A stretch of 64,000 nt of DNA. Origin: Austwickia chelonae NBRC 105200. Lineage in GTDB: Bacteria > Actinomycetota > Actinomycetes > Actinomycetales > Dermatophilaceae. Positions 38,772 through 49,227 of the stretch are shown here, one piece after another. The notes under the pieces are model-generated. The model was not told where the DNA came from. It saw nothing but the letters and a program-made list of their open reading frames with translations, and made no database searches. Positions within the stretch are counted from its first letter, which is position 1, and every line of letters begins with the position of its first letter. The stretch is taken from NCBI RefSeq assembly GCF_000298175.1, contig NZ_BAGZ01000001.1, positions 1 through 64,000 on the forward strand, written 5' to 3'. Position numbers and translations under genes: made by a program.

Positions 38772-38815
38772 CGCTGCACAAGCTATTTCCGGAGCAAGCA
38801 CTCATCTCCCGGAAC

Positions 38816-38857
38816 AAAAGTTCCAGCAGACACCTGACAACAGGCGCCTGCTGGAAC
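38816..38857 (-). terminator. ftsZ terminator
   Basis: Minus-strand arms GTTCCAGCAG and CTGCTGGAAC (38857-38848 and 38829-38820) are perfect 10-base complements with inner CCTG/CAGG pairing, followed by TTTTGTT. It ends the ftsZ mRNA, about 80 bases past the stop. Confidence 0.75.
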
Positions 38858-38936
38858 AGAACCGTGCTTCAGCAAGGAGAACCCCGGCGTGAAATCCGAT
38901 TCGGACGACTGCCGCCGACCGAGATCTCGCCGACAC

Positions 38937-40253
38937 TCACTTCAGAAAATCAGGGACGTCCAGGTCGTCGGCTTCGTCAAAAGTGACCGTCCGCGGAGGA
39001 CGAGCAGGTTCCGAGGGTCGGTTCGGCCCTGGGGAAGCAGGCTCTGCAGGACGCTCCAGCTTTCGTTCCGGACGCGTCTCCCGTCCCGGCTCTGGCTGAA
39101 GTCGAGCAGGTTCCATCGGACGTCCTGGCGGAGGAGGCATGACCTGACCCAGACGGGGGTGTGCCGTCGGGGGCTGCATCGCGGGAGGAGCCGATTGCCG
39201 CGGAGCCTGCGGCGGCACCGCCGGCCGCTGCTGAGCCGAAGAAGCAGGACGCTGCTGCGAGGAACCGGCGGCCTGCCCGAGACCGCGTTCGCTGGTCCGC
39301 TGCGGGCCGCCCGAATCAAAACCCGCGGCGATCACGGTCACACGGACCTCGTCCCCCAAAGCATCGTCGATGACCGCACCGAAGATGATGTTCGCTTCCG
39401 GGTGGGCAGCTTCCTGAACCAGGCGCGCAGCCTCGTTGATCTCGAAGAGACCCAGGTCGCTCCCTCCCTGGATCGACAGAAGCACACCGTGAGCCCCATC
39501 GATACTGGCCTCCAGAAGAGGTGATGAGATCGCCAGCTCGGCCGCCTGGACCGCACGCTCATCCCCCCGCGCCGAACCGATCCCCATCAGGGCCGAACCT
39601 GCGCCCTGCATCACCGACTTCACATCGGCGAAGTCCAGGTTGATCAGGCCCGGAGTCGTGATCAGATCGGTGATGCCCTGAACACCGGAGAGCAACACCT
39701 GATCAGCGCTACGGAAAGCGTCCAACATGCTCACCGCCCGATCACTGATCGACAGCAATCTGTCGTTCGGGATCACGATCAGCGTGTCGACCTCCTCACG
39801 CAAGGTACCGATACCCGACTCGGCCTGGTTCGCCCGACGTCGCCCCTCGAAGGTGAACGGGCGGGTCACCACCCCGATAGTCAAGGCACCTAGCCCCTTG
39901 GCGATCTTGGCCACCACCGGAGCTCCGCCGGTACCTGTACCGCCGCCCTCTCCTGCCGTGACGAAAACCATATCCGCGCCCTTGAGCGCTTCCTCGATCT
40001 CTTCGGCGTGGTCCTCAGCCGCGCGTCGGCCCACCTCGGGGTCTGCGCCTGCGCCCAACCCACGGGTCAGCTCACGACCCACGTCCAGCTTCAGATCGGC
40101 ATCGCTCATCAAGAGCGCTTGGGCATCGGTGTTAATCGCGATGAACTCGACACCTTTGAGGCCGACCTCAATCATGCGGTTGATCGCGTTGACACCGCCG
40201 CCACCGATGCCGACGACCTTGATCACGGCCAAGTAGTTCTGTGGTGCTGCCAC
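38937..40253 (-). CDS. ftsZ: Cell division protein FtsZ
   Basis: Tubulin-like GTPase that forms the Z ring. The 438-residue protein has the tubulin signature GGGTGTGG (103-110), NTDAQAL (41-47), the T7 loop region NLDFADVKS and a C-terminal peptide [10 protein letters not shown] that binds partners such as SepF. The region of 320-425 is a long Pro/Arg-rich linker. GTG start with GAGG eight bases before. Own promoter upstream; terminator follows. Confidence 0.98.
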   Translation of the reverse strand: MAAPQNYLAVIKVVGIGGGGVNAINRMIEVGLKGVEFIAINTDAQALLMSDADLKLDVGRELTRGLGAGADPEVGRRAAEDHAEEIEEALKGADMVFVTAGEGGGTGTGGAPVVAKIAKGLGALTIGVVTRPFTFEGRRRANQAESGIGTLREEVDTLIVIPNDRLLSISDRAVSMLDAFRSADQVLLSGVQGITDLITTPGLINLDFADVKSVMQGAGSALMGIGSARGDERAVQAAELAISSPLLEASIDGAHGVLLSIQGGSDLGLFEINEAARLVQEAAHPEANIIFGAVIDDALGDEVRVTVIAAGFDSGGPQRTSERGLGQAAGSSQQRPASSAQQRPAVPPQAPRQSAPPAMQPPTAHPRLGQVMPPPPGRPMEPARLQPEPGRETRPERKLERPAEPASPGPNRPSEPARPPRTVTFDEADDLDVPDFLK

Positions 40254-40351
40254 GACGGGGGCCTCATTCCTGGATCGATGGTGGTGCGTGAGGGGCGCTG
40301 CCTAGGGGGACCGCGTCCAAAAAGTGCGACGGTGCGCTCCAGCTCGGCCCC

Positions 40352-40379
40352 ATCGTACGGCACGTCGCCCGGGACTCAA
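40352..40379 (-). promoter_or_regulatory. Candidate ftsZ promoter
   Basis: TTGAGT (minus, 40379-40374) and TACGAT (40357-40352) with a 16-base spacer, about 100 bases before the ftsZ start in the ftsQ-ftsZ gap. FtsZ usually has extra promoters in this gap in actinobacteria. Confidence 0.5.
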
Positions 40380-40440
40380 GTCGCCGACATGCGGGAATCC
40401 GACTGCGCTCAATACAGCCTGACCGACGGTAGTCCGCTGG

Positions 40441-41316
40441 TCACGAGGCGACCGGAGAATCCGGTGCGCTGACGTTGATCGATCGGACGCCCTTCTGCTG
40501 GAGCAAGGCGGTCAGGATCAGAGCTTTTTGCCGCCCCTGTCCAGACCCGCCCCAGATCACCGCCACCCCGTCGACAACGAAACGAACATTGTCAGGAGAA
40601 GAAACCTCCAGACCCGAGACCTTAGCTCTCTGCCCCGCGTCCAAAGACTTCATCGCCGAAGCCGCAGCCACGATCTCCCGCTTGTCATCGTCATGGGCGA
40701 CAGCCACCGTAGGAACGCCTTGAGGAGTAAGCGACACTGACATGTACGCAGCACCGTCCCCGTCGATGAGATCAAGGGATTGCCCCCGATCGACAGCCAT
40801 CACAGGCTTACGCGGCACCACAGTGACCTTCAGACGATTCGGCCAATCACGCATGACATCGGCCCGCGCCAGCTTAGGCAGACGAGCCACATCACGTTGG
40901 AGACCAACTGTATCAACCTGGATCAACGACTCGCCTTTGTGGGGGTCCATGATGCCGTGGACCTGCTCCTGAATATCAGGATCTCCTCCGACCACCTCCA
41001 CCGAAGCAACCCGCAACCAAGGGCTTCCCAGAACCACCCACAACACGGCCAGAGCCACTGCCGGCCCCAGGAGCAGCCAGGCACGAGGGCGGCCACGACG
41101 ACGTTCTCGTTTTCGACCTGCCTCGCCCCTAGGACGACGTACTTTCAGACGCGGACGTCCGGAGCCCACCCCCCGATCATCCACACCGGACGTAGGTGAA
41201 GATGCTGTACCACCTACACCTTTCGTTCCGGACTGCGCCCGCGGACGTCTGACCCGTGGAGTCTTCCCTCGCGGAGAGCCGGCTCCGGAGGGCCGGTCAC
41301 CGCGCGGAATGTTCAT
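40441..41316 (-). CDS. ftsQ: Cell division protein FtsQ
   Basis: Single-pass divisome protein, about 291 residues: a basic, disordered N terminus (1-85), a membrane span (about 87-107, LLLGPAVALAVLWVVLG) and the POTRA domain (LRVASVEVVGGDP). The beta domain follows. The start at 41316 overlaps murC by 20 bases. The FtsQ name rests on position between murC and ftsZ and on the POTRA motif. Confidence 0.92.
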   Translation of the reverse strand: MNIPRGDRPSGAGSPRGKTPRVRRPRAQSGTKGVGGTASSPTSGVDDRGVGSGRPRLKVRRPRGEAGRKRERRRGRPRAWLLLGPAVALAVLWVVLGSPWLRVASVEVVGGDPDIQEQVHGIMDPHKGESLIQVDTVGLQRDVARLPKLARADVMRDWPNRLKVTVVPRKPVMAVDRGQSLDLIDGDGAAYMSVSLTPQGVPTVAVAHDDDKREIVAAASAMKSLDAGQRAKVSGLEVSSPDNVRFVVDGVAVIWGGSGQGRQKALILTALLQQKGVRSINVSAPDSPVAS

Positions 41317-42760
41317 CACTTTTCTGCCCGGCCAAGAGTTGCAGAATCCGAGGACCTGCCGTCGTGACATCACCTGCACCCACTGTCACGACCAGATCCC
41401 CTGGGCGAACCACCGAGACGACATATCCCGGGACCTGTGCCAGCTGTTCGATGTACTCGACCCGAACCGCACTGCCGCGATCGATCTCAGCGACGATCGT
41501 CCTCCCGTCCACGCCCGGAATCGGATCCTCGCGAGCTCCATAGACATCAGTGACGACGACCAGATCCGCACCGGACAGCGCTCGCCCGAACTCCCGAGCG
41601 AAGTCCCGAGTCCTGCTGTACAGATGAGGCTGGAAGACCACCACCAGACGGCCGGGCCGGGCTATCCTGGCCGCTGTCTCCACGACCGCAGCGACCTTTC
41701 CCGGATTATGCGCATAGTCGTCCACAACGCGCACGCCAGCGGACTCGCCCTTGACCTCGAAACGACGCCGCGCCCCTCGGAAAGCAGACAATCCTCGAAG
41801 AACCGCCTCCGCAGGCACCCCCATCCCAATGTGCGCAGCGGCGAAAGCCGCAGCAGCATTAGCGACATTGTGTCGGCCAGGAACCGACAGGTGCAACGCA
41901 TGACGACGCCCCTCGTGGACCAATGTCGCGGAGGACTCCAGACCGTCGAAGGAGACGCCCTCGATGCGGACCTCGGCGCCCTCGGCCTCACCGTAGGTCA
42001 CCATGCGCGCCCTGCCATCGGTCATCCGCACCGCGAACTCCGCCGACCCGGGGTCATCCGCGCAGGCTACCAACGTGCCACCGTGCGGAACCGTCCTGCC
42101 GAAGGCTAGGTAAGCTTCCTTGACCTGCGAGAAGGTCCCGTAGAAATCCAGATGGTCCGGCTGGATGTTCGTCACCACCGCCACCTCCGGGTGGTAGACG
42201 AGGAAGGAGCCGTCGCTCTCATCGGCCTCGGCCACAAACAAGTCGCCTCCGCCCAGAGCGGCATTGGTCCCCGTAGCGACCAATTCCCCCCCGATGGCAT
42301 AGGACGGATCGACGCCAGCATGCGACAAGGCTGTCGCCAACATCGAACTCGTCGTCGTTTTGCCATTCGCGCCAGCCACCGCCACCGAACGATGTCCGGA
42401 CATCACCGACGCCAGCGCCTGCGAACGGTGCAGGACACGCACACCCCGGGCCCTCGCTTCGACCAACTCGACGTTGTCCTCCCTGATCGCCGAGGAGATC
42501 ACCACAGTGTCAGCATCGGCGACATGAGCCGGGTCGTGACCGACGAAAGTGCGGACACCCTCACCGGACAGGCCCCGAAGAACCTCGGAATCCCTCGCAT
42601 CCGACCCGGACACCTGGACGCCCGAAGCCAACAGCAAACGAGCGACGGCGGACATTCCTGCGCCGCCCACGGCCAACACATGCACCCGCCCCAACTCCTC
42701 AGGAGACGGAACCGGTGCATCCACATCGAACCTCAACCTCACCGCGTGCTCTCCCGCCAT
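41297..42760 (-). CDS. murC: UDP-N-acetylmuramate-L-alanine ligase
   Basis: Mur ligase adding L-Ala to UDP-MurNAc, 487 residues. The ATP-binding loop GANGKTTTSS and the N-terminal VGGAGMSAVAR are clear; YAHNPGKV lies in the C-terminal third. The start overlaps murG by 22 bases, which is long for this cluster. Normal length. Confidence 0.97.
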   Translation of the reverse strand: MAGEHAVRLRFDVDAPVPSPEELGRVHVLAVGGAGMSAVARLLLASGVQVSGSDARDSEVLRGLSGEGVRTFVGHDPAHVADADTVVISSAIREDNVELVEARARGVRVLHRSQALASVMSGHRSVAVAGANGKTTTSSMLATALSHAGVDPSYAIGGELVATGTNAALGGGDLFVAEADESDGSFLVYHPEVAVVTNIQPDHLDFYGTFSQVKEAYLAFGRTVPHGGTLVACADDPGSAEFAVRMTDGRARMVTYGEAEGAEVRIEGVSFDGLESSATLVHEGRRHALHLSVPGRHNVANAAAAFAAAHIGMGVPAEAVLRGLSAFRGARRRFEVKGESAGVRVVDDYAHNPGKVAAVVETAARIARPGRLVVVFQPHLYSRTRDFAREFGRALSGADLVVVTDVYGAREDPIPGVDGRTIVAEIDRGSAVRVEYIEQLAQVPGYVVSVVRPGDLVVTVGAGDVTTAGPRILQLLAGQKSDEHSAR

Positions 42761-43893
42761 GCTTCATACACCAAATCGGCCAGCCCCTCGTCCCCGTCAC
42801 GACGCCCCGAACGCGCCATCGCCTCAGCCATCCGCAGACAACGTGCTTCATCCCGAAGCAACGGGATCACCGCAGCCCGCACCCAGAAAGCATTCACATC
42901 GGCGTCGTCGAACAACAAACAGCCACCGGCCGCCTGCACGTCAGCGGCGTTGAACCGCTGTTCCCCGTTCCCGATCGGCAGAGGAACGAAGATGGCGGGA
43001 AGCCCCACCGCAGCCAACTCGCAGACCGTATTGGCGCCTGAGCGGCAGACCACCAGATCAGCTGCCGCATAGGCCAAATCCATCCGATCCACATAAGGAA
43101 GCACCACATACGGGGCGCCGTTCGCTCCCTCCGGGGTGAACTCCTTGCCCAGACCGGTGACATGAAGGACCTGCACACCGCTCTGCGAAAGATCCCCGGC
43201 CGCTTCAGCAAAAGCCGAATTCAGTTTGGCCGCCCCCAAGGACCCCCCGGTGACCAGCAGAACCGGCCCGTCCGGCTCCAGACCGAAATGCGCCCGTGCA
43301 CGGACACGCTCAGCTGCCCGGTCCAGACCGGTGATCTCACCCCGCAGAGGCATCCCCACCACGCGAGCGTGCGCCAGATCCGTCCCGACGAAGGTCGTCG
43401 CCACATACGGGGTCAGACGAGCTCCCAGGCGGTTGGCCAACCCCGGGCGGGCATTCTGCTCATGGATCACGATCGGGATGCCGCGTTTCTTCGCAGCCAG
43501 ATAAGCCGGGCTCGACACATAACCACCGAAACCCACCACAACCTCGGCCGCGACCTCGTCCAGGATGTCACCGGACAGATCGACGGCATCCTTCAACATG
43601 GCCGGCAGACGCAAAGCATCGACATGAGCCTTCCGCGGAAAAACCACCTTCGGAATCGACCGCAACGGATACCCTCGCTCCGGCACCAGCCGTTGTTCCA
43701 GACCGGTGCTGGTGCCCAGTGCGGTGACCGTCATCGAGGGATCACGACGACGCAGACTGTCTGCCAAGGCCAACAGTGGGGACACGTGCCCAGCCGAGCC
43801 ACCCCCCGCCAACACCACCGAACGTGGGCCTCGGGGAACCCTTAACGACCCTTCACGTGAGCTCTCGGGGACATCGGGGCGAGCGGAGGTCAT
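42739..43893 (-). CDS. murG: MurG, lipid II synthesis GlcNAc transferase
   Basis: GT28 glycosyltransferase, 384 residues, adds GlcNAc to lipid I at the inner membrane face. Motifs: GGGSAGHVSP (30-39), HEQNARPGLANR and GGSLGAAKLN (donor site), CRSGANTVCELAAVG. An N-terminal extension of about 25 residues precedes the core. The start overlaps ftsW by 4 bases. Confidence 0.97.
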   Translation of the reverse strand: MTSARPDVPESSREGSLRVPRGPRSVVLAGGGSAGHVSPLLALADSLRRRDPSMTVTALGTSTGLEQRLVPERGYPLRSIPKVVFPRKAHVDALRLPAMLKDAVDLSGDILDEVAAEVVVGFGGYVSSPAYLAAKKRGIPIVIHEQNARPGLANRLGARLTPYVATTFVGTDLAHARVVGMPLRGEITGLDRAAERVRARAHFGLEPDGPVLLVTGGSLGAAKLNSAFAEAAGDLSQSGVQVLHVTGLGKEFTPEGANGAPYVVLPYVDRMDLAYAAADLVVCRSGANTVCELAAVGLPAIFVPLPIGNGEQRFNAADVQAAGGCLLFDDADVNAFWVRAAVIPLLRDEARCLRMAEAMARSGRRDGDEGLADLVYEAWRESTR

Positions 43894-45182
43894 CGGCGCC
43901 TCTTCCTCAACGGTGACAAGATGGACAACGAACGGGCAAGAACATGCGGCCGCTCCGTCAACGCACGTTGACAGGCCGGCTCGTTACGCGCGAAGGACAC
44001 GACCATACCCAGGCCGAATAATGTGGTCACCATCGCCGACCCCCCCGCGGAGACCAGGGGAAGAGGAACGCCGATCACCGGTAACAACCCGATCACCGCG
44101 CCGATATTCACCACCGACTGGACCACGAACCAGCCCATCACCCCTGCCGTCGCCAACCGGACGAACATGTCCTCGGACTGGAGGATCACCCGGTAACAAG
44201 CCACCATGATCATGCAGATCAGCAGGAGGATGGAGAAAGTCCCGAAAATGCCCAATTCCTCGCCGATGATCGCGAAGATAAAATCGTTATGTCGCTCGGG
44301 GAGCCACCCCCATTTCTCGCGACTCGCCCCCGGACCCAGCCCCCACAGACCACCGTCGGCCAAGGCGAACTGGCCGTTGATCGCCTGCCAACAAGCCCCG
44401 TCGTGATCAGTGGCCTTCTCGCAGGAGAGCCACCCTGCGATCCGACGCATCCTGTTGGCGCTGAGCAGCGCCAACAGAAGAACCAACACGGTGCAGCCCG
44501 CCACGCCCACGCCCAGGATCCGCGAGGGTATACCTGACGTCCACAGAACAGCGAACAGGATCCCGAACAGAACGATCGCCGTCCCCAGGTCTCCCCCACC
44601 CAGGACCAGCCCGAACAACAAAGTCGCCGCGGGAAAAATTACCGGGATCACCACATGTTTCCAGTCCGCGAGCCGGTGACGTTTCACCGTCAGGATCCAG
44701 GCCGCGTACAGGATCAACCCCAATTTCCCGAACTCGCTCGGTTGGAACTGCAAGCCTCCCAAACGCAACCAGTTGGTATTACCGTTCGCGGAGACCCCCA
44801 GCCCCGGGACAAAGACCAACAGCTGGAGAAGAAGCGCACCCACCAGGACCGGCGCCCCCAGCGAACGCCACACCGAGATCGGAACCCTGCTCGTCACCAT
44901 CGCCAGGACGACGCCGATCAGCGCGAACTTCGCCTGGTTCAATCCGATCGTGAAGACATTGCCGTTCTCGTGCAAGGACATCACGCTCGAAGCAGAGAGA
45001 ACCATGAACAGCCCGATACCCAACAGCGTCCCGATCGAAGTGATCAGGAGATAGTAGGTGGACAGCGGACTGTGCAAACCGGACAACGTCGAACGAGGGT
45101 CAGGGGATCCCCCCGGGGCATCCGCACGCGAGGCCGGGCGGATACGACGCCTCACACCCATACGTCGGCTCGTCGTGCTCAC
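43890..45182 (-). CDS. ftsW: FtsW lipid II polymerase/flippase
   Basis: SEDS-family membrane protein, 430 residues, with about ten membrane spans. The conserved periplasmic loop and the GEELGIFG motif, plus GLPLPLVSAGG-type GVPLPLVSAGG near the C terminus, identify the family. Works with FtsI at the septum. GTG start; the N-terminal 35 residues are basic. The C-terminal tail is also basic. Confidence 0.96.
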   Translation of the reverse strand: MSTTSRRMGVRRRIRPASRADAPGGSPDPRSTLSGLHSPLSTYYLLITSIGTLLGIGLFMVLSASSVMSLHENGNVFTIGLNQAKFALIGVVLAMVTSRVPISVWRSLGAPVLVGALLLQLLVFVPGLGVSANGNTNWLRLGGLQFQPSEFGKLGLILYAAWILTVKRHRLADWKHVVIPVIFPAATLLFGLVLGGGDLGTAIVLFGILFAVLWTSGIPSRILGVGVAGCTVLVLLLALLSANRMRRIAGWLSCEKATDHDGACWQAINGQFALADGGLWGLGPGASREKWGWLPERHNDFIFAIIGEELGIFGTFSILLLICMIMVACYRVILQSEDMFVRLATAGVMGWFVVQSVVNIGAVIGLLPVIGVPLPLVSAGGSAMVTTLFGLGMVVSFARNEPACQRALTERPHVLARSLSILSPLRKRRR

Positions 45183-45242
45183 GTCGTCCCAGCCTTTCGT
45201 CCCGGCGGCAGATGATCAAGCCTCCCCGAGTCGTTCACCCCG

Positions 45243-46748
45243 TCATCCCTCGTCGACGGACAACAGCGACCGCACCGCTGCAGCGAAAGCATCCCCCCGG
45301 GCACCGTAATCCGTGAACATATCCATCGAAGCCGCCGCCGGTGCTAGAAGAACCACATCACCCGATGCAGCCAGCTCCGCAGCACGAGCGACCACCCGGC
45401 CCATCACACCAGTGTCCGTCTCGCTGAACTCAACCACCGGAATGTGTGGGGCGTGTCGGTCCAGGGCCTGCCTGATCCGGTCACGGTCGCGACCGATGAG
45501 CAGAACAGCCTTGAGATGATCACGAGAACGCTCAACGAGCTCGTCGACATCGGCCCCCTTCAGAAGGCCCCCAGCGATCCAGACCACCGACGGATAAGCC
45601 GACAACGAAGCAGCTGCGGCATGCGGATTGGTGGCTTTGCTGTCGTCGATCCAGCCCACGCCTCGCGCCGTCGCCACCTCAGCGATGCGATGTGCTTCGG
45701 GACGGAAAGACGCCAATCCCTCACGAACCGCCAGAGGAGAAGCCCCACAGGCTCTCGCCAACGCGGCTGCGGCCAGTGCATTGGCCACGACATGCGGGGC
45801 CGGTGCTTGAAGACCGGAACGCAGGACGTCCAGCGTTCCCAGCTCTGCAGCCGAGGTCTGCCTCTGCGCGACAAAGGCCCTATCCGCCAGCACGTCGTCG
45901 ACCAGACCGAGCATCGACAATCCGGGCACGCCCAAGGTGAATCCCACCGCGCGACAACCCTCCTGCACATCTGCGTCGCGCACCATTTGCTCGGTCAACG
46001 GATCATCGACGTTGTAGACACAAGCGACTTGGGTTCTCTCGTAGACCCGCGACTTGTCCCGCGCATAGTCCTCGAAAGAGCCGTGCCAATCGACGTGATC
46101 TGCTGCCACGTTGAGACAGGCCGAAGCCAAAGGAACCAACGAACGCTGCCAGTGCAGCTGGAAACTCGACAGCTCGACCACGATCACGTCGTAGGGGGTC
46201 GGATCGAGGACCGCTTCCATGATCGGCGTACCCACATTCCCCGCGGCCACAACCCGCTTCCCCGCCGCCTCCAGTATCGACGTCACCATCTTCACGGTGG
46301 TCGTCTTACCGTTCGTCCCAGTGAGCGTCACCCAGGGCGCAGCCCCCTCCCGGGGACGCATCCGCCACGCGAGTTCGACCTCCCCCCAGATCGGGACTCC
46401 CCGAGAAGCGGCCTCGGACAGAAGCGGCTGGTTCGGGCTCCACCCCGGTGAAGTCACCACCAGGTCTACACCCTGCGGCAAAGTCTGGACGTGCTCAGAC
46501 CCCAGGCGCACATCGACATCGAGCACGCGCAGAATCTGAGCACGCTCCATCAGACGATCACCGGAGTCGGACGCGTCGACCACTACGACCTGTGCGCCCT
46601 GCTCGGACAAAGCGTCAGCTGCAGCGAACCCTGAGATCCCCAGTCCGGTGACCACCACCCGTAACCCGGACCAGTCGGCCTCTCGGCAGGTCAATCCAGG
46701 CCGAGGCTCATAAGGATCGGAAAACGAGCTCGTCGTCTGCGAGGTCAT
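45243..46748 (-). CDS. murD: UDP-MurNAc-L-Ala D-Glu ligase
   Basis: Adds D-Glu to UDP-MurNAc-L-Ala. 501 residues, with VTGLGISG in domain 1, [11 protein letters not shown] (Mur ligase ATP loop) and [11 protein letters not shown] near the C domain. Start ATG at 46748 overlaps the mraY stop by 4 bases (ATGA). A 60-base gap follows before ftsW. Confidence 0.97.
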   Translation of the reverse strand: MTSQTTSSFSDPYEPRPGLTCREADWSGLRVVVTGLGISGFAAADALSEQGAQVVVVDASDSGDRLMERAQILRVLDVDVRLGSEHVQTLPQGVDLVVTSPGWSPNQPLLSEAASRGVPIWGEVELAWRMRPREGAAPWVTLTGTNGKTTTVKMVTSILEAAGKRVVAAGNVGTPIMEAVLDPTPYDVIVVELSSFQLHWQRSLVPLASACLNVAADHVDWHGSFEDYARDKSRVYERTQVACVYNVDDPLTEQMVRDADVQEGCRAVGFTLGVPGLSMLGLVDDVLADRAFVAQRQTSAAELGTLDVLRSGLQAPAPHVVANALAAAALARACGASPLAVREGLASFRPEAHRIAEVATARGVGWIDDSKATNPHAAAASLSAYPSVVWIAGGLLKGADVDELVERSRDHLKAVLLIGRDRDRIRQALDRHAPHIPVVEFSETDTGVMGRVVARAAELAASGDVVLLAPAAASMDMFTDYGARGDAFAAAVRSLLSVDEG

Positions 46749-47857
46749 ACCAGGCCTCCGGTGAACCACTCGGCGTAGAAGATGCCCAGAGCCAGGGCCG
46801 CACATACTCCGGCGATGATCCAGAACCGGATCACAATGGTGATCTCGGCCCATCCCAGCAGCTCAAAATGATGCTGGAGCGGAGCCATCCGGAATACCCG
46901 ACGACCGGTCAGTTTGAAGGAAGCGACCTGGATCATCACCGACAGGGTGATGATGACGAAAAGTCCGCCCAGGAGAACCACGAGCAGCTGGGTCCGAGTC
47001 ATGATCGCGAAGCCGGCCAGTGCACCACCCAACGCCAACGAACCGGTGTCACCCATGAAGATCTTGGCTGGGGCAGCGTTCCACCAGAGGAAGCCGAAAC
47101 AGGAACCAGCCAGAGCGGCCGCCGTGATCGCCAGATCATAGGGCGCGGCGACCTCATAGCAGTTCGGGGACATCGCGACCGGATGACAGTTCTGGTTCAT
47201 CTGCCAGATCCCGATGAGCACATAGCTTCCGAACACCATGGTGGAGGCCCCGGTGGCCAAGCCGTCCAAACCGTCGGTCAGATTCACCCCGTTGCTAGTG
47301 CCTGCCACGATCAGGTTCACCCACAGAATGAAGAGACCCAAGCCGATCACCGGCCCGAAAACAGCCAGGTCGAGCCAGGAAAGGTCTCGAACAAAACTGA
47401 TCTTCATCGAAGCCAGGGGATTGCCGCGCATATCTGTCATCATCACGGCGACCACGGCGAAGACGCTCCCCACCAGGATCTGCCCGAACAGTTTCTGTGC
47501 CGAGCGCAGACCCAGGCTGCGTTGCTTGCTGATCTTGATGTAGTCGTCCAGCCAACCTACGAAGCCCAGCCCCGTCATCAACCCCAAGATGAGCAGAGCG
47601 CTGGGGGTCACACCGAAGGCGATCCCGTCCGATCTGCGCATCGTCAGCAGATGAGCCACGAAATAACCGATGAGCGTGGCAGCGATGATCACGAAGCCGC
47701 CCATGGTGGGAGTGCCGCGTTTCGTCTTGTGCGTGGTCGGTCCGTCGTCCCGGACGAACTGACCGTAACCTCGACTCACCAGGAACTTGATGTAGAGAGG
47801 GGTTCCCAGCAAAGAGATGAAGAGCGCCAACGCAGCAGCGGCAAGGACAGTTTTCAT
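46745..47857 (-). CDS. mraY: Phospho-MurNAc-pentapeptide transferase MraY
   Basis: Integral membrane enzyme that forms lipid I from UDP-MurNAc-pentapeptide and undecaprenyl phosphate. 370 residues, about ten membrane spans, with the family motifs [21 protein letters not shown] and [10 protein letters not shown], and [10 protein letters not shown]. Start overlaps murF by 4 bases. Confidence 0.98.
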   Translation of the reverse strand: MKTVLAAAALALFISLLGTPLYIKFLVSRGYGQFVRDDGPTTHKTKRGTPTMGGFVIIAATLIGYFVAHLLTMRRSDGIAFGVTPSALLILGLMTGLGFVGWLDDYIKISKQRSLGLRSAQKLFGQILVGSVFAVVAVMMTDMRGNPLASMKISFVRDLSWLDLAVFGPVIGLGLFILWVNLIVAGTSNGVNLTDGLDGLATGASTMVFGSYVLIGIWQMNQNCHPVAMSPNCYEVAAPYDLAITAAALAGSCFGFLWWNAAPAKIFMGDTGSLALGGALAGFAIMTRTQLLVVLLGGLFVIITLSVMIQVASFKLTGRRVFRMAPLQHHFELLGWAEITIVIRFWIIAGVCAALALGIFYAEWFTGGLV

Positions 47858-49227
47858 GCCTGCGACTCCTCCGCAAGCCGCTCGCCGAGATGGCGAAGCC
47901 CGCTGTTCCTGCTCGACTTCAACAAGACGATGTCTCCCTGTACAAGTTCTGCTGTGAGTAATTCGTACGCTTCGTCGATATCGGCCACCGTACGACCGTA
48001 TGCGCCGGCGCCCTCGGCGACGGGAAAGGCTCCCTCGCCCACGGCGATCACCCGGTCCACGCCCAAGGAAGCTGCCAAGGCGCCACTGGCGCGATGTGCG
48101 CTCTCGGATTCCTCACCCAGTTCGAGCATCTCGCCGATGACAGCCCAGGTTCTCCGACCGGAGCCCATGGCGGCCAAGGTACGCAGTGCAGCGGCCAACG
48201 AGTCCGGATTGGCGTTGTAGGCATCGTTGAGGACGGTTACCCCGTCCTGGCGGTCGTGCCGTTCCAAGCGCCATCTACTGCTCAACCGAGCCCGACCGAG
48301 AGCTCCAGCGATCTGCCGGACGTCCATTCCCACTTCTCGTGCGACCGCCGCCACCGACAGACAGTTGTCGACCATATGCTCGCCCAGGACCTTCAGGTCC
48401 ACGCGCGCTTCACCTTCCGGAAAGATCAGGAGGAAGGAGGCCGTTCCTTGGTCGGACATCGAGATGTCAGCTGCCCGGACATCGGCCGACGCACAGCGAC
48501 CGGTGAGCACAACTCTCGCCGATGTATGCGCCGCCATCGACGCCACCCGCGGGTCATCCGCGTTCAGGACAGCTAGACCGTCCTTGGGCAGGGACTCCAC
48601 CAGTTCGCGCTTAGCCTCGGTGATGGCTCCGATTCCACCGAACTCCCCGACGTGCGCGCTACCGACGTTGAGCACGACACCGACCCGGGGCCTGGTCATG
48701 TCGGTCAGATATTTCACATGGCCGAGTCCACGCGCACCCATCTCCAGAATCAGGTGTCTGGTCTCCGGTACGGCCCGGCAGACGGTCAGCGGCACACCCA
48801 CCTCGCTGTTGAGCGAGCCTATGTTGGCCACTGTCGATGCGGACTCGCCCAGGACCGCAGCGAGCAGGTCCTTCGTCGAGGTCTTCCCCGAGGATCCGGT
48901 GACACCGATGACGGTGAGTTCCGCGATGTCGTCAATGACCGCTGATGCCAACGAGGAGAAGGCTTCCTGGACATCGGGGACCAGGACGAAGGGCAGCTCG
49001 TCGACCGGCGCGGTGACCAGCGCAGCCAGAGCACCGTTCAGTGCCGCCTGGCCGACATAACGATGCCCGTCCGTCTGCTCACCGACGCGGGCGATGTAGA
49101 GGGAACCAGGACCTGCTTCCCTGCTGTCGGTCACGACCGGACCGTCGATCACGATCGAGCCGACGGCGCCCTCGGACAGGCGGCCTCCCGTGATCTCGGC
49201 GATCCGAGAAAGTGTCAACGGGATCAC
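47854..49227 (-). CDS. murF: UDP-MurNAc-tripeptide D-Ala-D-Ala ligase
   Basis: Completes the pentapeptide with D-Ala-D-Ala. 457 residues, ATP loop [10 protein letters not shown] and a late [10 protein letters not shown]. The GTG at 49227 overlaps the murE stop (GTGA), so it is preferred over an upstream start. The GSSGK form of the loop is normal for MurF. Confidence 0.96.
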   Translation of the reverse strand: MIPLTLSRIAEITGGRLSEGAVGSIVIDGPVVTDSREAGPGSLYIARVGEQTDGHRYVGQAALNGALAALVTAPVDELPFVLVPDVQEAFSSLASAVIDDIAELTVIGVTGSSGKTSTKDLLAAVLGESASTVANIGSLNSEVGVPLTVCRAVPETRHLILEMGARGLGHVKYLTDMTRPRVGVVLNVGSAHVGEFGGIGAITEAKRELVESLPKDGLAVLNADDPRVASMAAHTSARVVLTGRCASADVRAADISMSDQGTASFLLIFPEGEARVDLKVLGEHMVDNCLSVAAVAREVGMDVRQIAGALGRARLSSRWRLERHDRQDGVTVLNDAYNANPDSLAAALRTLAAMGSGRRTWAVIGEMLELGEESESAHRASGALAASLGVDRVIAVGEGAFPVAEGAGAYGRTVADIDEAYELLTAELVQGDIVLLKSSRNSGLRHLGERLAEESQA